NCBI RefSeq assembly: GCF_041320665.1
Contig: NZ_CP166730.1
Coordinates: 1,550,001-1,614,000 of the forward strand
Direction: 5' to 3'
DNA from: Comamonas sp. GB3 AK4-5
Lineage (GTDB): Bacteria; Pseudomonadota; Gammaproteobacteria; Burkholderiales; Burkholderiaceae_C
Length of the DNA stretch: 64,000 nucleotides
The translations under genes and the position numbers were made by a program. Below are positions 17,909 to 27,563 of this stretch, one piece after another. Positions within the stretch are counted from its first letter, which is position 1. Each line of letters opens with the position of its first letter. Under the pieces are notes generated by a model that was not told the DNA's origin, made no database searches, and saw only the letters and a program-made list of their open reading frames with translations.

Positions 17909-20299
17909 ATGTCTGAACGTTTTGAGGCGACCGCTCTGGTCGTTCCGTTCGAAAACCTGCGCATGAGCGACGTTGAAGTCGTCGGCGGCAAGAACGCATC
18001 GCTGGGTGAAATGATTTCCCAGCTGCCCCAGGGCGTGCGCGTGCCCACAGGTTTTGCCACCACGGCCCACGCTTTCCGCGACTTCCTGGCCCACGAAGGC
18101 CTGGCCGGCAAGATCTCCGCCAAGCTGGCGGCCCTGGATGTGGACGATGTTCGAGCCCTGGCCGCTGTCGGCGCCGAGATCCGCACCATGGTGGAGGCCC
18201 AGCCCTTCCCGGCCGATCTGGAAGCCGCCATCCGCGCCGCCTTCATCGAGCTGCAAGGCGGCAACGCCCAGGCCTCGTTTGCCGTGCGCTCCTCGGCCAC
18301 GGCCGAAGACCTGCCCGACGCTTCGTTCGCAGGCCAGCAGGAAACCTTCCTCAACGTGGTGGGCATCGAAGACGTGCTGCACAAGATGAAGGAAGTGTTT
18401 GCCTCGCTGTACAACGACCGCGCCATCTCCTACCGCGTGCACAAGGGCTTTGAGCATGACGTGGTGGCCCTGTCCGCCGGCGTGCAGCGCATGGTGCGTT
18501 CCGACCTGGGCGCTGCCGGTGTGATGTTCACCATCGACACCGAATCGGGCTTTGAAGAAGTGGTCTTCATCACCTCCAGCTACGGCCTGGGTGAAACCGT
18601 GGTGCAGGGCGCCGTCAACCCTGACGAGTTCTATGTGCACAAGCCCATGCTCAAGGCCGGCAAGAAGGCCTTGATCCGTCGCAATCTGGGCTCCAAGCTG
18701 ATCCAGATGGTGTTTGCCACGCCCGAGGAAAAGGCTGCCGACGGCAAGCTGGTCAAGACCACCGACGTGGCCCCCGAGCTGCGCAACCGCTATTCGCTGA
18801 CCGATGCCGAAGTGCAGCAGCTGGCGCATTACGCGCTGGTGATCGAGCAGCACTATGGCCGCCCCATGGACATTGAATGGGGCAAGGACGGCACGGATGG
18901 CCAGATCTACATCCTGCAGGCGCGCCCCGAGACCGTGAAGAGCCAGGCCAAGGGCCAGGCCGAGATGCGCTACAAGCTCAAGGGCACCGGCCCCGTGCTG
19001 GCCGAAGGCCGCGCCATTGGCCAGAAGATCGGTACCGGCCCTGTGCGCCTGGTGTCCGACATCTCGCAGATGGACCAGGTCCAGGCGGGCGACGTGCTGG
19101 TGACCGACATGACCGACCCCAACTGGGAGCCGGTGATGAAGAAGGCCGCCGCCATCGTCACCAACCGCGGTGGCCGTACCTGCCACGCCGCCATCATTGC
19201 GCGCGAGCTGGGTATCCCTGCCGTGGTGGGCTGCGGTGATGCCACCGAGCTGCTCAAGGACGGCACCCTGGTGACCGTGTCCTGCGCCGAAGGCGATACC
19301 GGCAAGATCTACGACGGTCTGCTGGAAACCGAAGTCACCGAAGTCACCCGCGGCGAAATGCCCGCCATCAAGACCAAGATCATGATGAACGTGGGCAACC
19401 CCCAGCTGGCCTTTGACTTTGCCCAGCTGCCCAACGAAGGCGTGGGTCTGGCCCGCCTGGAATTCATCATCAACAACAACATCGGCGTGCATCCCAAGGC
19501 CATCCTGGACTACCCGGCCGTGGACTCCGACCTGAAGAAGGCCGTGGAATCCGTGGCCCGTGGCCATGCATCGCCCCGCGCCTTCTACGTGGACAAGGTC
19601 GCCGAAGGCGTGGCCACCATTGCGGCAGCCTTCTGGCCCAAGCCCGTGATCGTGCGCATGTCGGACTTCAAGTCCAACGAGTACCGCAAGCTCATCGGCG
19701 GCAGCCGCTACGAGCCCGAGGAAGAAAACCCCATGCTGGGCTTCCGTGGCGCAGCGCGCTACATCTCCAAGGACTTCGGCGAAGCCTTCCGCATGGAATG
19801 CGAAGCGCTCAAGCGCGTGCGTGAGGACATGGGCCTGACCAACGTCAAGATCATGATTCCTTTCGTGCGCACGCTGGGCCAGGCCAAGCGCGTGACCGAG
19901 CTGCTGGCCGAGAACGGCCTGAAGCGCGGCGACAACGGCCTGCAGCTGATCATGATGTGCGAAGTGCCTTCCAACGCCATCCTGGCCGACGAGTTCCTGG
20001 AGTACTTCGACGGCTTCTCCATCGGTTCCAACGACCTGACCCAGCTGACCCTGGGCCTGGACCGTGACTCCGGTCTGGAGCTGCTGGCTGCCGACTTCGA
20101 CGAGCGCGATCCCGCCGTCAAGAAGATGCTGGAGCGCTCCATCTCCGCCTGCCTCGCACAGAACAAGTACGTGGGCATCTGCGGCCAGGGCCCGTCGGAT
20201 CATCCCGACTTCGCCCAATGGCTGTCCGATCAGGGTATTTCCTCCATCTCGCTGAATCCTGACAGCGTGGTGGCCACCTGGCAGCGCCTGGCAGGCTAA
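17909..20299 (+). CDS. ppsA: Phosphoenolpyruvate synthase
   Basis: 796 residues. Makes PEP from pyruvate and ATP (yielding AMP and phosphate) for gluconeogenesis. The ATP-grasp domain occupies the first ~350 residues ([31 protein letters not shown]). The phosphohistidine swivelling domain has G-G-R-T-C-H-A-A with catalytic His426 and the adjacent residues that PpsR modifies in relatives. The C-terminal PEP/pyruvate barrel ends with G-S-N-D-L-T-Q-L and G-I-C-G-Q-G-P-S. The longer open frame upstream is not coding; ATG at 17909 gives the standard N-terminus. Controlled post-translationally by the divergent ppsR. Confidence 0.97.
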   Translation: MSERFEATALVVPFENLRMSDVEVVGGKNASLGEMISQLPQGVRVPTGFATTAHAFRDFLAHEGLAGKISAKLAALDVDDVRALAAVGAEIRTMVEAQPFPADLEAAIRAAFIELQGGNAQASFAVRSSATAEDLPDASFAGQQETFLNVVGIEDVLHKMKEVFASLYNDRAISYRVHKGFEHDVVALSAGVQRMVRSDLGAAGVMFTIDTESGFEEVVFITSSYGLGETVVQGAVNPDEFYVHKPMLKAGKKALIRRNLGSKLIQMVFATPEEKAADGKLVKTTDVAPELRNRYSLTDAEVQQLAHYALVIEQHYGRPMDIEWGKDGTDGQIYILQARPETVKSQAKGQAEMRYKLKGTGPVLAEGRAIGQKIGTGPVRLVSDISQMDQVQAGDVLVTDMTDPNWEPVMKKAAAIVTNRGGRTCHAAIIARELGIPAVVGCGDATELLKDGTLVTVSCAEGDTGKIYDGLLETEVTEVTRGEMPAIKTKIMMNVGNPQLAFDFAQLPNEGVGLARLEFIINNNIGVHPKAILDYPAVDSDLKKAVESVARGHASPRAFYVDKVAEGVATIAAAFWPKPVIVRMSDFKSNEYRKLIGGSRYEPEEENPMLGFRGAARYISKDFGEAFRMECEALKRVREDMGLTNVKIMIPFVRTLGQAKRVTELLAENGLKRGDNGLQLIMMCEVPSNAILADEFLEYFDGFSIGSNDLTQLTLGLDRDSGLELLAADFDERDPAVKKMLERSISACLAQNKYVGICGQGPSDHPDFAQWLSDQGISSISLNPDSVVATWQRLAG

Positions 20300-20324
20300 G
20301 GCAGCCGACGGCAGCGGACGCCCC

Positions 20325-20651
20325 ATGCACCGGATTGAACTTCCACATGAGGCGTCTGCGGCAGACGGGGTGACGTTTCCCCCCGATCTGCACGACACCC
20401 ACCACCTCTGGCTGAAAGCAGTCTTGCTGACAGTCTGGGTGGTGGTGTCATTTGGGGCCTGCTTTTTTGCGCGCGATCTGCAGGCCTGGGGGCAAGGCTG
20501 GCCTCTGGCTTACTGGATGGCCGCCCAAGGGGCAGTCCTGATATTCATGCTGCTGGTTGTCATTTACTGTGTAGCCATGGATCAGTTTGAACGCAACGAC
20601 ACTGCGCGCCGCCGCAGTGCCCAGGCGGCGCACCATGGCCGGCCCGAGTAA
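20325..20651 (+). CDS. Small subunit of VC_2705-type sodium/solute symporter (DUF4212)
   Basis: 108 residues with two transmembrane helices (about 29-49 and 62-86), a H-L-W-L-K-A-V-L-L-T-V-W motif, and the family landmarks F-G-A-C-F-F-A-R-D-L and G-W-P-L-A-Y-W-M-A-A-Q-G. DUF4212 proteins pair with a large sodium:solute symporter subunit, and that gene overlaps this one by 17 bases. It begins 25 bases after ppsA, so the three may be co-transcribed, which would suit uptake of a gluconeogenic acid such as acetate or pyruvate (inference). Confidence 0.92.
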   Translation: MHRIELPHEASAADGVTFPPDLHDTHHLWLKAVLLTVWVVVSFGACFFARDLQAWGQGWPLAYWMAAQGAVLIFMLLVVIYCVAMDQFERNDTARRRSAQAAHHGRPE

Positions 20652-22722
20652 CGCCCCCAGCAGCAGCGCCCTCTCTCCCACCTCCCCACGTTACCTCTGG
20701 CGCCTGCACCGCATGCTGGCGCTGTATGTGCTGGGGGTGCTGGCGTTTCTGGCCGCCATGGTCTGGGCCGAGCAGCAAGGCCTGGCGCGCCATTGGATAG
20801 GCCCCATTTTTCTGTTCCTGACGGTGATGATGTATGCGGGCATTGGGGTCTACGCCCGCACCAGCAACCCCGAGGACTATTACGTGGCCGGGCGGCGCAT
20901 TCCGCCCATGTACAACGGAATGGCAGCGGCGGCGGACTGGATGAGTGCCGCCTCCTTCATCAGCCTGTCTGGTGCGCTGTATCTGCAGGGCTTTGGCGGC
21001 ACGCCGGGGCAGCCCGGCGGCCTGGCCTATCTGCTGGGCTGGACCGGGGGCTTTTGCCTGGTGGCCATGCTGGTGGCGCCTTATCTGCGCGCCATGAAGC
21101 TCTACACCGTGCCGGATTTTTTCCAGGTGCGCTTTGGCGGACGCTGGCCACGCATCATTGCGGCGCTGGCCACGGTCATGTGCTCCTTCACCTATGTGGT
21201 GGCGCAGATTTATGGCGTGGGCCTGATTGCCTCGCGCCTGACGGGGGTGCAGTTCGAGATCGGCATCATGCTGGGCCTGGGCGGCGTGCTGCTGTGCTCT
21301 TTTCTGGGGGGCATGCGGGCCATCACCTGGACGCAGGTGGCCCAGTATGTGGTGATCCTGCTGGCCTTTTTGATCCCCGTCTCCTGGCTGGCTTACAAGC
21401 AGCTGGGAAACCCCGTGGCGGCCATGGCCTATGGCGGGCAGCTGACCAAGATTGCCAGCCTGGAAGAGGGCTTGCTGGATTCCGTGGCCGAGCAGGAGGT
21501 GCAGGACGCCTACCGCCACCGCGCCGAAATCATCCAGTACAAGCTGAATATGCTGCCCCAGTCGCTGGAGCAGGAGCGCATGGCGCTGGCCGAACATATC
21601 CGCAGCCTGCGCACCGAGGGCGGCGATGTGGGCCAGCTGGTGACGGCCAGCCGTGAATATGCCGATCTGCCGCGTGATGCCGATGCGGCCAGGCTGCGCT
21701 GGCAGCATGAAATGGCAGAGAGCCTGGAGCGCTCCAAACCCATGGGAGGGCTGCCGCACCACAGCCAGCCCTTTGCGGGCGACCCGGACGGCACGCCGGC
21801 CCAGCAGGCCGAGTACCGGGATGCCCGCATCAATTTTCTGGCACTGATGTTCTGCCTGATGGTGGGCACGGCCGGGCTGCCGCATCTGCTCACGCGCTAT
21901 TACACGGCGCCTTCGGTGTCGGGGGCGCGCACCTCGGTGGCCTGGACGCTGTTCTTCATCGGCCTGCTGTACCTGACGGCGCCGGCCCTGGCGGCCCTGG
22001 TGAAGTACGAGGTGCTGAACAACCTGGTGGGGGTGCGCTTTGACGAGCTGCCCAACTGGATGGGCCAGTGGGCCAGGGTGGACCCGGCCCTGTTGTCGGT
22101 GGAGGACATGAATGGCGATGGCCGGGTGCAGTTTGGTGAAATCCGCCTGGGCGCCGATCTGATCATGCTGGCCACGCCCGAGATTGCGGGCCTGCCCTTT
22201 GTGGTCTCGGGCCTGGTGGCGGCCGGTGGGCTGGCGGCCGCGCTGTCCACGGCCGATGGCCTGCTGCTGGCCATCAGCAATGCCCTGGTGCGGGACCTGT
22301 ACTTTCATGCCCGCCCTGGCCGGGTGACGCCGGAGCAGCGGGTGATTTTGTCCAAGTTCGCGCTGCTGGCCGTGGCGCTGGCCGCAGCCTTTGTGGCCGG
22401 GCGGCGCTCCTCGGACATCCTGCCCATGGTCACGGCCTCGTTCTCGCTGGCCGCCTCGGCCTTTGTGCCGGTGATGGTGATGGGCATCTTCTGGCGCGGC
22501 ACCACCCGCCAGGGCGCGTTGGCCGGCATGCTGGGCGGGTTGGCGGTGACGCTGTACTACATGCTCTCGCATGCGCCTTTGGTGCAGGCCTGGCTGCCGC
22601 ATGTGCTGCTGGCCGATGGCTTGTGGTTTGGCATTCAGCCGGTGTCGGCGGCGGTGTTTGGGGTGCCGGCCGGCGTGTTGCTGACCTGGGCCGTCAGTCT
22701 CTTCACCCGTCCGAGGAGATAG
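20635..22722 (+). CDS. Sodium/solute symporter large subunit, VC_2705 subfamily
   Basis: 695 residues, about 13 membrane segments of the SSS family (N-P-E-D-Y-Y-V-A-G-R-R-I-P-P-M-Y-N-G-M-A, A-A-D-W-M-S-A-A-S-F-I, S-T-A-D-G-L-L-L-A-I-S-N-A). Acetate-type permeases are the nearest characterised relatives. A long soluble insert (about residues 275-390) follows the sixth segment, and a second lies near 470-510 containing an EF-hand-like loop, D491-x-N-x-D-G-x-V-x-x-x-E502. The start ATG at 20635 overlaps the small-subunit gene. The substrate is unknown. Confidence 0.9.
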   Translation: MAGPSNAPSSSALSPTSPRYLWRLHRMLALYVLGVLAFLAAMVWAEQQGLARHWIGPIFLFLTVMMYAGIGVYARTSNPEDYYVAGRRIPPMYNGMAAAADWMSAASFISLSGALYLQGFGGTPGQPGGLAYLLGWTGGFCLVAMLVAPYLRAMKLYTVPDFFQVRFGGRWPRIIAALATVMCSFTYVVAQIYGVGLIASRLTGVQFEIGIMLGLGGVLLCSFLGGMRAITWTQVAQYVVILLAFLIPVSWLAYKQLGNPVAAMAYGGQLTKIASLEEGLLDSVAEQEVQDAYRHRAEIIQYKLNMLPQSLEQERMALAEHIRSLRTEGGDVGQLVTASREYADLPRDADAARLRWQHEMAESLERSKPMGGLPHHSQPFAGDPDGTPAQQAEYRDARINFLALMFCLMVGTAGLPHLLTRYYTAPSVSGARTSVAWTLFFIGLLYLTAPALAALVKYEVLNNLVGVRFDELPNWMGQWARVDPALLSVEDMNGDGRVQFGEIRLGADLIMLATPEIAGLPFVVSGLVAAGGLAAALSTADGLLLAISNALVRDLYFHARPGRVTPEQRVILSKFALLAVALAAAFVAGRRSSDILPMVTASFSLAASAFVPVMVMGIFWRGTTRQGALAGMLGGLAVTLYYMLSHAPLVQAWLPHVLLADGLWFGIQPVSAAVFGVPAGVLLTWAVSLFTRPRR

Positions 22723-22909
22723 CTTCTCGAGGGGATAGCTCTTGGGATGTGCTTTTTGCTGAGGCGCCCACACAGCGCCTCATGCTTTGTTGCTGGCCCT
22801 TGCCGTATCTCGATACTGTCTGCGGGCCAGCGTCGCGCCTGATGGCTGCATGGCGCCGGACCGCTCCGGCTGCCCTGTCGCCTATTGGCCTATCGATGCA
22901 GCAATGAAA

Positions 22910-22929
22910 AAGGCGCCCTGAGGCGCCTT
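22910..22929 (-). terminator. Rho-independent terminator of the FKBP gene
   Basis: AAGGCGCC (22910-22917), loop CTGA, GGCGCCTT (22922-22929). On the minus strand it is followed by T residues and lies 20 bases after the FKBP stop. Confidence 0.8.
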
Positions 22930-22948
22930 GGTGCATGGGTCGCTGGGC

Positions 22949-23302
22949 TTAGATGGCCAGCAGCTCCACGTCGAACTTCAGCGTGGCGTTGGGGGGGATC
23001 ACGCCGCCGGCGCCACGGGCGCCATAGCCCAGCTCGGCGGGGATGATCAGGGTGCGCTGGCCGCCCACCTTCATGCCTTGCACGCCTTCGTCCCAACCAC
23101 GGATCACCATGCCGGCGCCCAGGGGGAAGACGAAGGGGTCGTTGCGGTCCTTGCTGGAGTCGAACTTGGCGCCTTGCACGCCGTCCTGGTAGAGCCAGCC
23201 GGTGTAGTGCACGGTCACGTTCTTGCCGCGGGCGGCTTCGGCGCCTTCGCCCACGACGGTGTCTTCATATTGCAGGCCGGAGGCGGTGGTGGTCAGGGCC
23301 AT
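22949..23302 (-). CDS. FKBP-type peptidyl-prolyl cis-trans isomerase
   Basis: 117 residues, one complete FKBP domain without signal peptide, so cytoplasmic. Active-site residues are visible: V-H-Y-T-G-W-L, K-F-D-S-S, F-x-F-P-L-G-A-G-M-V-I-R-G-W-D-E-G-V-Q-G-M-K-V-G, and I-P-P-N-A-T-L-K-F-D-V-E-L-L at the end. Start at 23302 gives the canonical N-terminus of the small beta-proteobacterial FKBPs; the longer upstream frame is not needed. A strong terminator follows. Confidence 0.95.
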   Translation of the reverse strand: MALTTTASGLQYEDTVVGEGAEAARGKNVTVHYTGWLYQDGVQGAKFDSSKDRNDPFVFPLGAGMVIRGWDEGVQGMKVGGQRTLIIPAELGYGARGAGGVIPPNATLKFDVELLAI

Positions 23303-23417
23303 TGGGAGTCCTTGAAAGTCATCAACAAAACAATCAGGCCTGCGGGCATGCCCGGGGCCTGATGGTGGTCCGGTCCGCGCCAAAATCAGCGCGGCCGATG
23401 GGGTCAAGCGCTAAAGC

Positions 23418-23723
23418 TTACTTCTTGGCGCGTGCTGCCGCCCAGCGCGTGGCAAAAGCCTGTACGTCGCTGAGGCGTTTGAGCAGGTCATGGCCCTGGG
23501 TGGTGACGGTGTAGCCGTCGCTGCCATGCTCCAGCAGGCCGCACTCGCGCAGCTCCTTGATGCGGGTGTTCAGCGTATTGGGGGTGATACCGCCCACGCT
23601 GTCTTGCAGCAAACGGAAAGTCTGGGGGTGCCCGTCGCGCAGCGCCCACAGCACACGCAGTGCGTAGCGGCACTCCAGCTTTTCAAAAAGCTGGTTGATG
23701 GCGGCGTTTTCCTTGGAGCTCAT
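23418..23723 (-). CDS. HxlR-like winged-helix transcriptional regulator
   Basis: 101 residues with the HxlR/DUF24 fold: R-Y-A-L-R-V-L-W-A-L-R-D-G-H-P-Q-T-F-R-L-L-Q (wing helix), then I-T-P-N-T-L-N-T-R-I-K-E-L-R-E-C-G-L-L as the recognition region, and Y-T-V-T-T-Q-G-H-D-L-L as the wing. Cysteines occur at residues 18 and 59; some HxlR proteins sense oxidants or aldehydes through Cys, but that is not evident here. It lies 115 bases upstream of the FKBP gene on the same strand; the target genes are not obvious. Confidence 0.8.
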   Translation of the reverse strand: MSSKENAAINQLFEKLECRYALRVLWALRDGHPQTFRLLQDSVGGITPNTLNTRIKELRECGLLEHGSDGYTVTTQGHDLLKRLSDVQAFATRWAAARAKK

Positions 23724-24182
23724 GGACGCTTCTCCTTGCGCATGTCGTTGATGAGGTAAAGGGCCTTGGGCGGCCCTCTGTCAAGTCGGAATGAATATAG
23801 CGTGGATCGCATTCTGCTACAAGTTTGGTAGCTCGAGAGGTAGAGCATTCATGCAAACAGTGCAGAAAACAGGCAAAAAAGCCGCAAGTGTTGCAAGTGG
23901 GCCACGCCCCAGCTGACGGTGTAGAGACTGGAAACACGCTCTTGGGAATGCGGCAGCTTCCCAAATGGTGGGGCCAGGTGAGGAGCATGACCATGGGGGC
24001 TTTCTACAATGGGCCGCAGATACAAGCCCTGAACCGCCTCGCCCCTTCTCCCTCCGGGGGCGGCGGCCCCGCTGAAGGGCGGCCTCGCTTGCTGTTCCTG
24101 GCCTTGGTGTGCGCCGCTTGCATGCGCTGCTGCACTGCTGCACTGCTGCACAGCGTGTGGGGCCAGCGCTCTGGATACTGAT
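23724..24182. other. 459-base intergenic region without a supported gene
   Basis: Holds the divergent promoter area between the HxlR-like gene and the CoA transferase. At 24031-24095 there is a degenerate copy of the G/C-rich intergenic repeat (CGCCCCTTCTCCCTCCGGGGG followed by a CGGCC...GGCGGCCTCGCTTGC tail), and CACTGCTG is repeated in tandem at 24132-24152. No long palindrome or RNA gene seen. Confidence 0.5.
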
Positions 24183-25400
24183 ATGACTGACTCTTCTGCC
24201 TCCACCCCCGCCGCCAAGTCTTTGCCTCTGCAAGGCATTCGCGTGGTGGAGTTTTCCCATATGGTGATGGGCCCGTCCTGCGGCATGGTGCTGGCCGATC
24301 TGGGCGCTGAGGTCATCAAGGTGGAGCCCCTGGAGGGCGATCGCACGCGCCACCTGCTGGGCGCGGGTGCGGGCTTTTTCTCCATGTTCAACCGCAACAA
24401 GCAGAGCATTGCCATCGACCTGCGCAGCGCCCAGGGCCTGCAGGTGGCGATTCGCCTGGCAGCATCGGCCGATGTGGTGCTGCAGAACTTCAAACCCGGC
24501 GTGATGCAGAAATACGGCCTGGACTACACCACGCTGCGCCAGCTCAACCCCGGTCTGGTCTATGTCAACCACACCGGCTTCCTGCCCGGTCCTTACGAGC
24601 GCCGCACCGCCCTGGACGAGGTGGTGCAGATGATGGGAGGCCTGGCCTATATGACGGGGCGCCCGGGCGATCCGCTGCGCGCCGGCAGCAGCGTGAACGA
24701 CATCATGGGCGGCATGTTCGGCGCCATCGGTGCCATGGCCGCCTTGATGCAGCGTGCCCAGACCGGCAAGGGCCAGGAGGTCGATGCGGCCCTGTTCGAG
24801 AACAATGTCTTCCTGGTGGGCCAGCACATGATGCAGTACGCCGTCACCGGCCAGGCCGCAGCGCCCATGCCCGAGCGCATCTCGTCCTGGGCCATGTACG
24901 ACGTGTTCACCGCCCGCGATGGCGAACAGATTTTTCTGGCTGCCGTCAGCGATGCGCAGTGGCGCGTGTTCTGCGATGCCATGGGCTATGAGGACCTGAA
25001 GAACGATGCCCAGCTGCAGAGCAACAACGACCGCGTGCGTGCCCGGCCCACGTTGATGCCGCTGCTGCGCCAGCGGCTGGCCCAGCACAAGGCCGCCGAG
25101 CTGGCCGCCATCTTTGAGCAGCACCAGCTGCCATTTGCCCCCATCTCCCGGCCGGAGCAGCTGTTTGACGACCCACACCTCAACGCCACCGGCGGCCTGG
25201 CCGAAGTGGTGCTGCCCGATGGCGAGCGTGCCGGCCAGACCGCGCGCACCACGCTGCTGCCGCTGCGCATGGATGGCCAGCGCCTGGCCGTGCGCCACAA
25301 CCCGCCCACGGTGGGCCAGCACACGGCCGCGTTGCTGCAGGGCCTGGGCTACGACGAGGTCGAGATTGCCCAGCTGCGGGCAGACGCTGCGGTGGCTTGA
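24183..25400 (+). CDS. CaiB/BaiF family (class III) CoA transferase
   Basis: 405 residues, the full class III length. Moves CoA between acyl-CoA and a free carboxylic acid through an aspartyl-CoA intermediate. Visible are R-V-V-E-F-S-H-M-V-M-G-P at the N-terminus, L-G-A-E-V-I-K-V-E-P, the N-R-N-K-Q-S nucleotide loop, the catalytic Asp in A-L-D-E-V-V-Q (about residue 146), and G-K-G-Q-E-V-D-A-A-L-F. The acyl substrate cannot be told from sequence. The gene stands alone upstream of xerD. Confidence 0.92.
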   Translation: MTDSSASTPAAKSLPLQGIRVVEFSHMVMGPSCGMVLADLGAEVIKVEPLEGDRTRHLLGAGAGFFSMFNRNKQSIAIDLRSAQGLQVAIRLAASADVVLQNFKPGVMQKYGLDYTTLRQLNPGLVYVNHTGFLPGPYERRTALDEVVQMMGGLAYMTGRPGDPLRAGSSVNDIMGGMFGAIGAMAALMQRAQTGKGQEVDAALFENNVFLVGQHMMQYAVTGQAAAPMPERISSWAMYDVFTARDGEQIFLAAVSDAQWRVFCDAMGYEDLKNDAQLQSNNDRVRARPTLMPLLRQRLAQHKAAELAAIFEQHQLPFAPISRPEQLFDDPHLNATGGLAEVVLPDGERAGQTARTTLLPLRMDGQRLAVRHNPPTVGQHTAALLQGLGYDEVEIAQLRADAAVA

Positions 25401-25465
25401 TACCCCCTTTTGAGCCGCTCCCCGTAGCCCGGCGGGACGCGGCCGGCAGGCGCGACAATCAGCCC

Positions 25466-26410
25466 ATGGACGCAACACCGAACCCAGCGCCAAGCGAGCC
25501 GAATGCACTGAGCGAGGCCAGTCAATCGGCCGTAGACGCCTTTATCGAGGCCCTGTGGCTGGAAGACGGCCTGGCCGACAACAGCCTGCAGGCCTACCGC
25601 CGCGATCTGACGCAGTACCTGCGCTGGCTGCAGCAAGTGCATGCCGCGGTGGAGCTGGATGCCACGCAGGAGGCCCATCTCCAGGGCTATCTGGCCCACC
25701 GCATGGACCAGCGCAGCAAGGCCACTTCCGCCAACCGTAGTTTGAGCGTGCTGCGCCGCTATTTTCAGTGGGCGCTGCGCGAGGGCCGCATCCATCAGGA
25801 TCCGGTGGTGCGCTTGCAGCCCGCCAAGAAGCCGCCGCGTGTGCCGCACACGCTGACGGCCGAGCAGGTGGAGCGCCTGCTGAAGGCGACCGATCTGGGC
25901 AATCCGCTGGGCCTGCGCGATCGCGCCATGCTGGAGTTGATGTATGCCAGCGGCCTGCGTGTGAGCGAGCTGGTGGAGTTGCCGCTGTTTCAGGTCGACC
26001 TGCGCGCCGGTGTGCTGCGGGTCATGGGCAAGGGCAGCAAGGAGCGGCTGGTGCCTTTTGGCCAGGAGGCCCAGCATTGGATGGAGCAGTATCTGCAGCA
26101 GGCCCGCGCCGAGTTGCTGGGCGGGCAGCACAGCGATGCCCTGTTTGTCACCCGGCGCGGCAGCGGCATGACGCGGGTGATGTTCTGGACCCTGGTGAAG
26201 AAATACGCCGCCATTGCCGGCATCACGGCGCCGCTGTCCCCCCACACGCTGCGCCATGCCTTTGCCACGCATTTGCTCAACCATGGCGCCGATCTGCGCG
26301 TGGTGCAGATGCTGCTGGGCCATGCGGATATTTCCACCACCACCATCTACACCCATGTGGCGCGCGAACGCTTGAGGCAGTTGCACGCCCAGCACCATCC
26401 GCGCGGTTAG
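25466..26410 (+). CDS. xerD: Site-specific tyrosine recombinase XerD
   Basis: 314 residues. The N-terminal SAM-like core-binding domain is present (F-I-E-A-L-W-L-E-D-G-L, N-S-L-Q-A-Y-R-R-D-L). All catalytic residues are intact: R165 (S-G-L-R-V-S-E-L), K189 (G-K-G-S-K-E-R), H260-x-x-R263, H286 (L-G-H-A-D-I-S-T-T) and nucleophile Y295. With XerC it resolves chromosome dimers at dif; the partner is not in this window. ATG at 25466 gives the usual XerD N-terminus. Confidence 0.93.
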   Translation: MDATPNPAPSEPNALSEASQSAVDAFIEALWLEDGLADNSLQAYRRDLTQYLRWLQQVHAAVELDATQEAHLQGYLAHRMDQRSKATSANRSLSVLRRYFQWALREGRIHQDPVVRLQPAKKPPRVPHTLTAEQVERLLKATDLGNPLGLRDRAMLELMYASGLRVSELVELPLFQVDLRAGVLRVMGKGSKERLVPFGQEAQHWMEQYLQQARAELLGGQHSDALFVTRRGSGMTRVMFWTLVKKYAAIAGITAPLSPHTLRHAFATHLLNHGADLRVVQMLLGHADISTTTIYTHVARERLRQLHAQHHPRG

Positions 26411-26561
26411 GCATGGGTATCGCTGCGCATGAAGTGTGTGTGCGGCCGCTGTCGAATTGCCGCTTGAACCGATGTCAAATCGGCGAAGCACTGGAGGCGG
26501 CGCCAGGGACATCGCGGCTGCGGAAAAATCGGCGCATCGATATTCCTGTGTGCATAGGTTC

Positions 26562-27563
26562 ATGACTGATTTTTCGCGCCGCCAATGGCTGGCTTGTGCC
26601 CTGGCGACAGCCTTGCCCGCTGCTGCTTCCCTGTCTGCGCAGGCTGCCCATGTGGCCGACGGTGCCTGGCCCAGCCGCCCGATTCGCATGGTGGTGTCCT
26701 ACCCCGCAGGAGGGGTCAGCGACAACGTGGCGCGAGCGCTGGGCGACAAGCTCTCGGCCCAGCTGGGCCAGGCCGTGGTGATTGAGAACAAGGCCGGTGC
26801 CGGCGGCGCCATTGGCCTGGACCAGGTGGCCAAGTCCCCGGCCGATGGCTATACGCTGGGCTTTTCCTCCATCAGTCCGCTGGCGCTGAGCCCACACCTG
26901 GGCAAGATGGCTTTTGACCCGCACAAGGACATCACGCCCGTGGTCAGCGTCATGTATTCGCCGGTGCTGATTCTGGGCACCAAGGCCAACAAGGCCGGCA
27001 GCTTTGCGGCGCTGCTGGCGCAGTCGCGCAAGGATCCGGGCAGCGTGCGCTGGGCCACGGCCGGTCTGGCTTCGCTGGGCCATATCGTGCTGGAGCAACT
27101 GCGCCTGCAGGCCAAGGTCTATATCACCCATGTGCCTTACAAGGGCGGCGGTCAGCAGCTCAACGATGCTCTGGGTGGGCAGTATGAAATCCTGTCCACC
27201 AATGCCAGTCCCACGGTGATGCCGCATATTCAAAACGGCAGTCTCACACCGCTGGCGGTGGGGGCGCCCAAGCGTCTGGAGTCATTGCCCAAGGTGCCCA
27301 CTCTGGCCGAGCTGGGCTACCCCGCAGCCAACAGCAGCTCGCTGTTCGGCATTTTTGCACCGGCGGGCACGCCCAGGCATGTGCTGGATCGCTTGAATGC
27401 CGAAGTCAACAAGGCCCTGGCCGAGCCAGATATCCAGCAGCGCCTGAAGGCCAGCGACAACGTGGCCACCGGTGGCAGTGCGGCCGCGTTTGCCCAGCAG
27501 ATTGCGACCGAGTCGGCCGGGAACGCCAAGATCATCCAGACCTCGGGCATGGCCTTGGAGTAA
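26562..27563 (+). CDS. Bug-type tripartite tricarboxylate transporter substrate-binding protein
   Basis: 333 residues, second Bug receptor of the window. The leader carries S-R-R-Q-W-L (Tat-like) and a hydrophobic core to A-Q-A-A-H; mature features are W-P-S-R-P-I-R-M-V-V, Y-P-A-G-G-V, N-K-A-G-A-G-G-A-I-G and V-P-Y-K-G-G-G. No transporter or enzyme gene adjoins it, so the ligand is unknown. Its TAA stop (27561-27563) is also the left target duplication of the IS5-family element that follows, so the insertion sits exactly at the gene's end without damaging it. Confidence 0.9.
   Translation: MTDFSRRQWLACALATALPAAASLSAQAAHVADGAWPSRPIRMVVSYPAGGVSDNVARALGDKLSAQLGQAVVIENKAGAGGAIGLDQVAKSPADGYTLGFSSISPLALSPHLGKMAFDPHKDITPVVSVMYSPVLILGTKANKAGSFAALLAQSRKDPGSVRWATAGLASLGHIVLEQLRLQAKVYITHVPYKGGGQQLNDALGGQYEILSTNASPTVMPHIQNGSLTPLAVGAPKRLESLPKVPTLAELGYPAANSSSLFGIFAPAGTPRHVLDRLNAEVNKALAEPDIQQRLKASDNVATGGSAAAFAQQIATESAGNAKIIQTSGMALE

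Noticed and set aside
23825..23860. A D-arm-like stretch (GCTCGAGAGGTAGAGC) suggested a tRNA gene.
   Set aside because: No matching acceptor stem, anticodon arm or T-arm could be placed around it.
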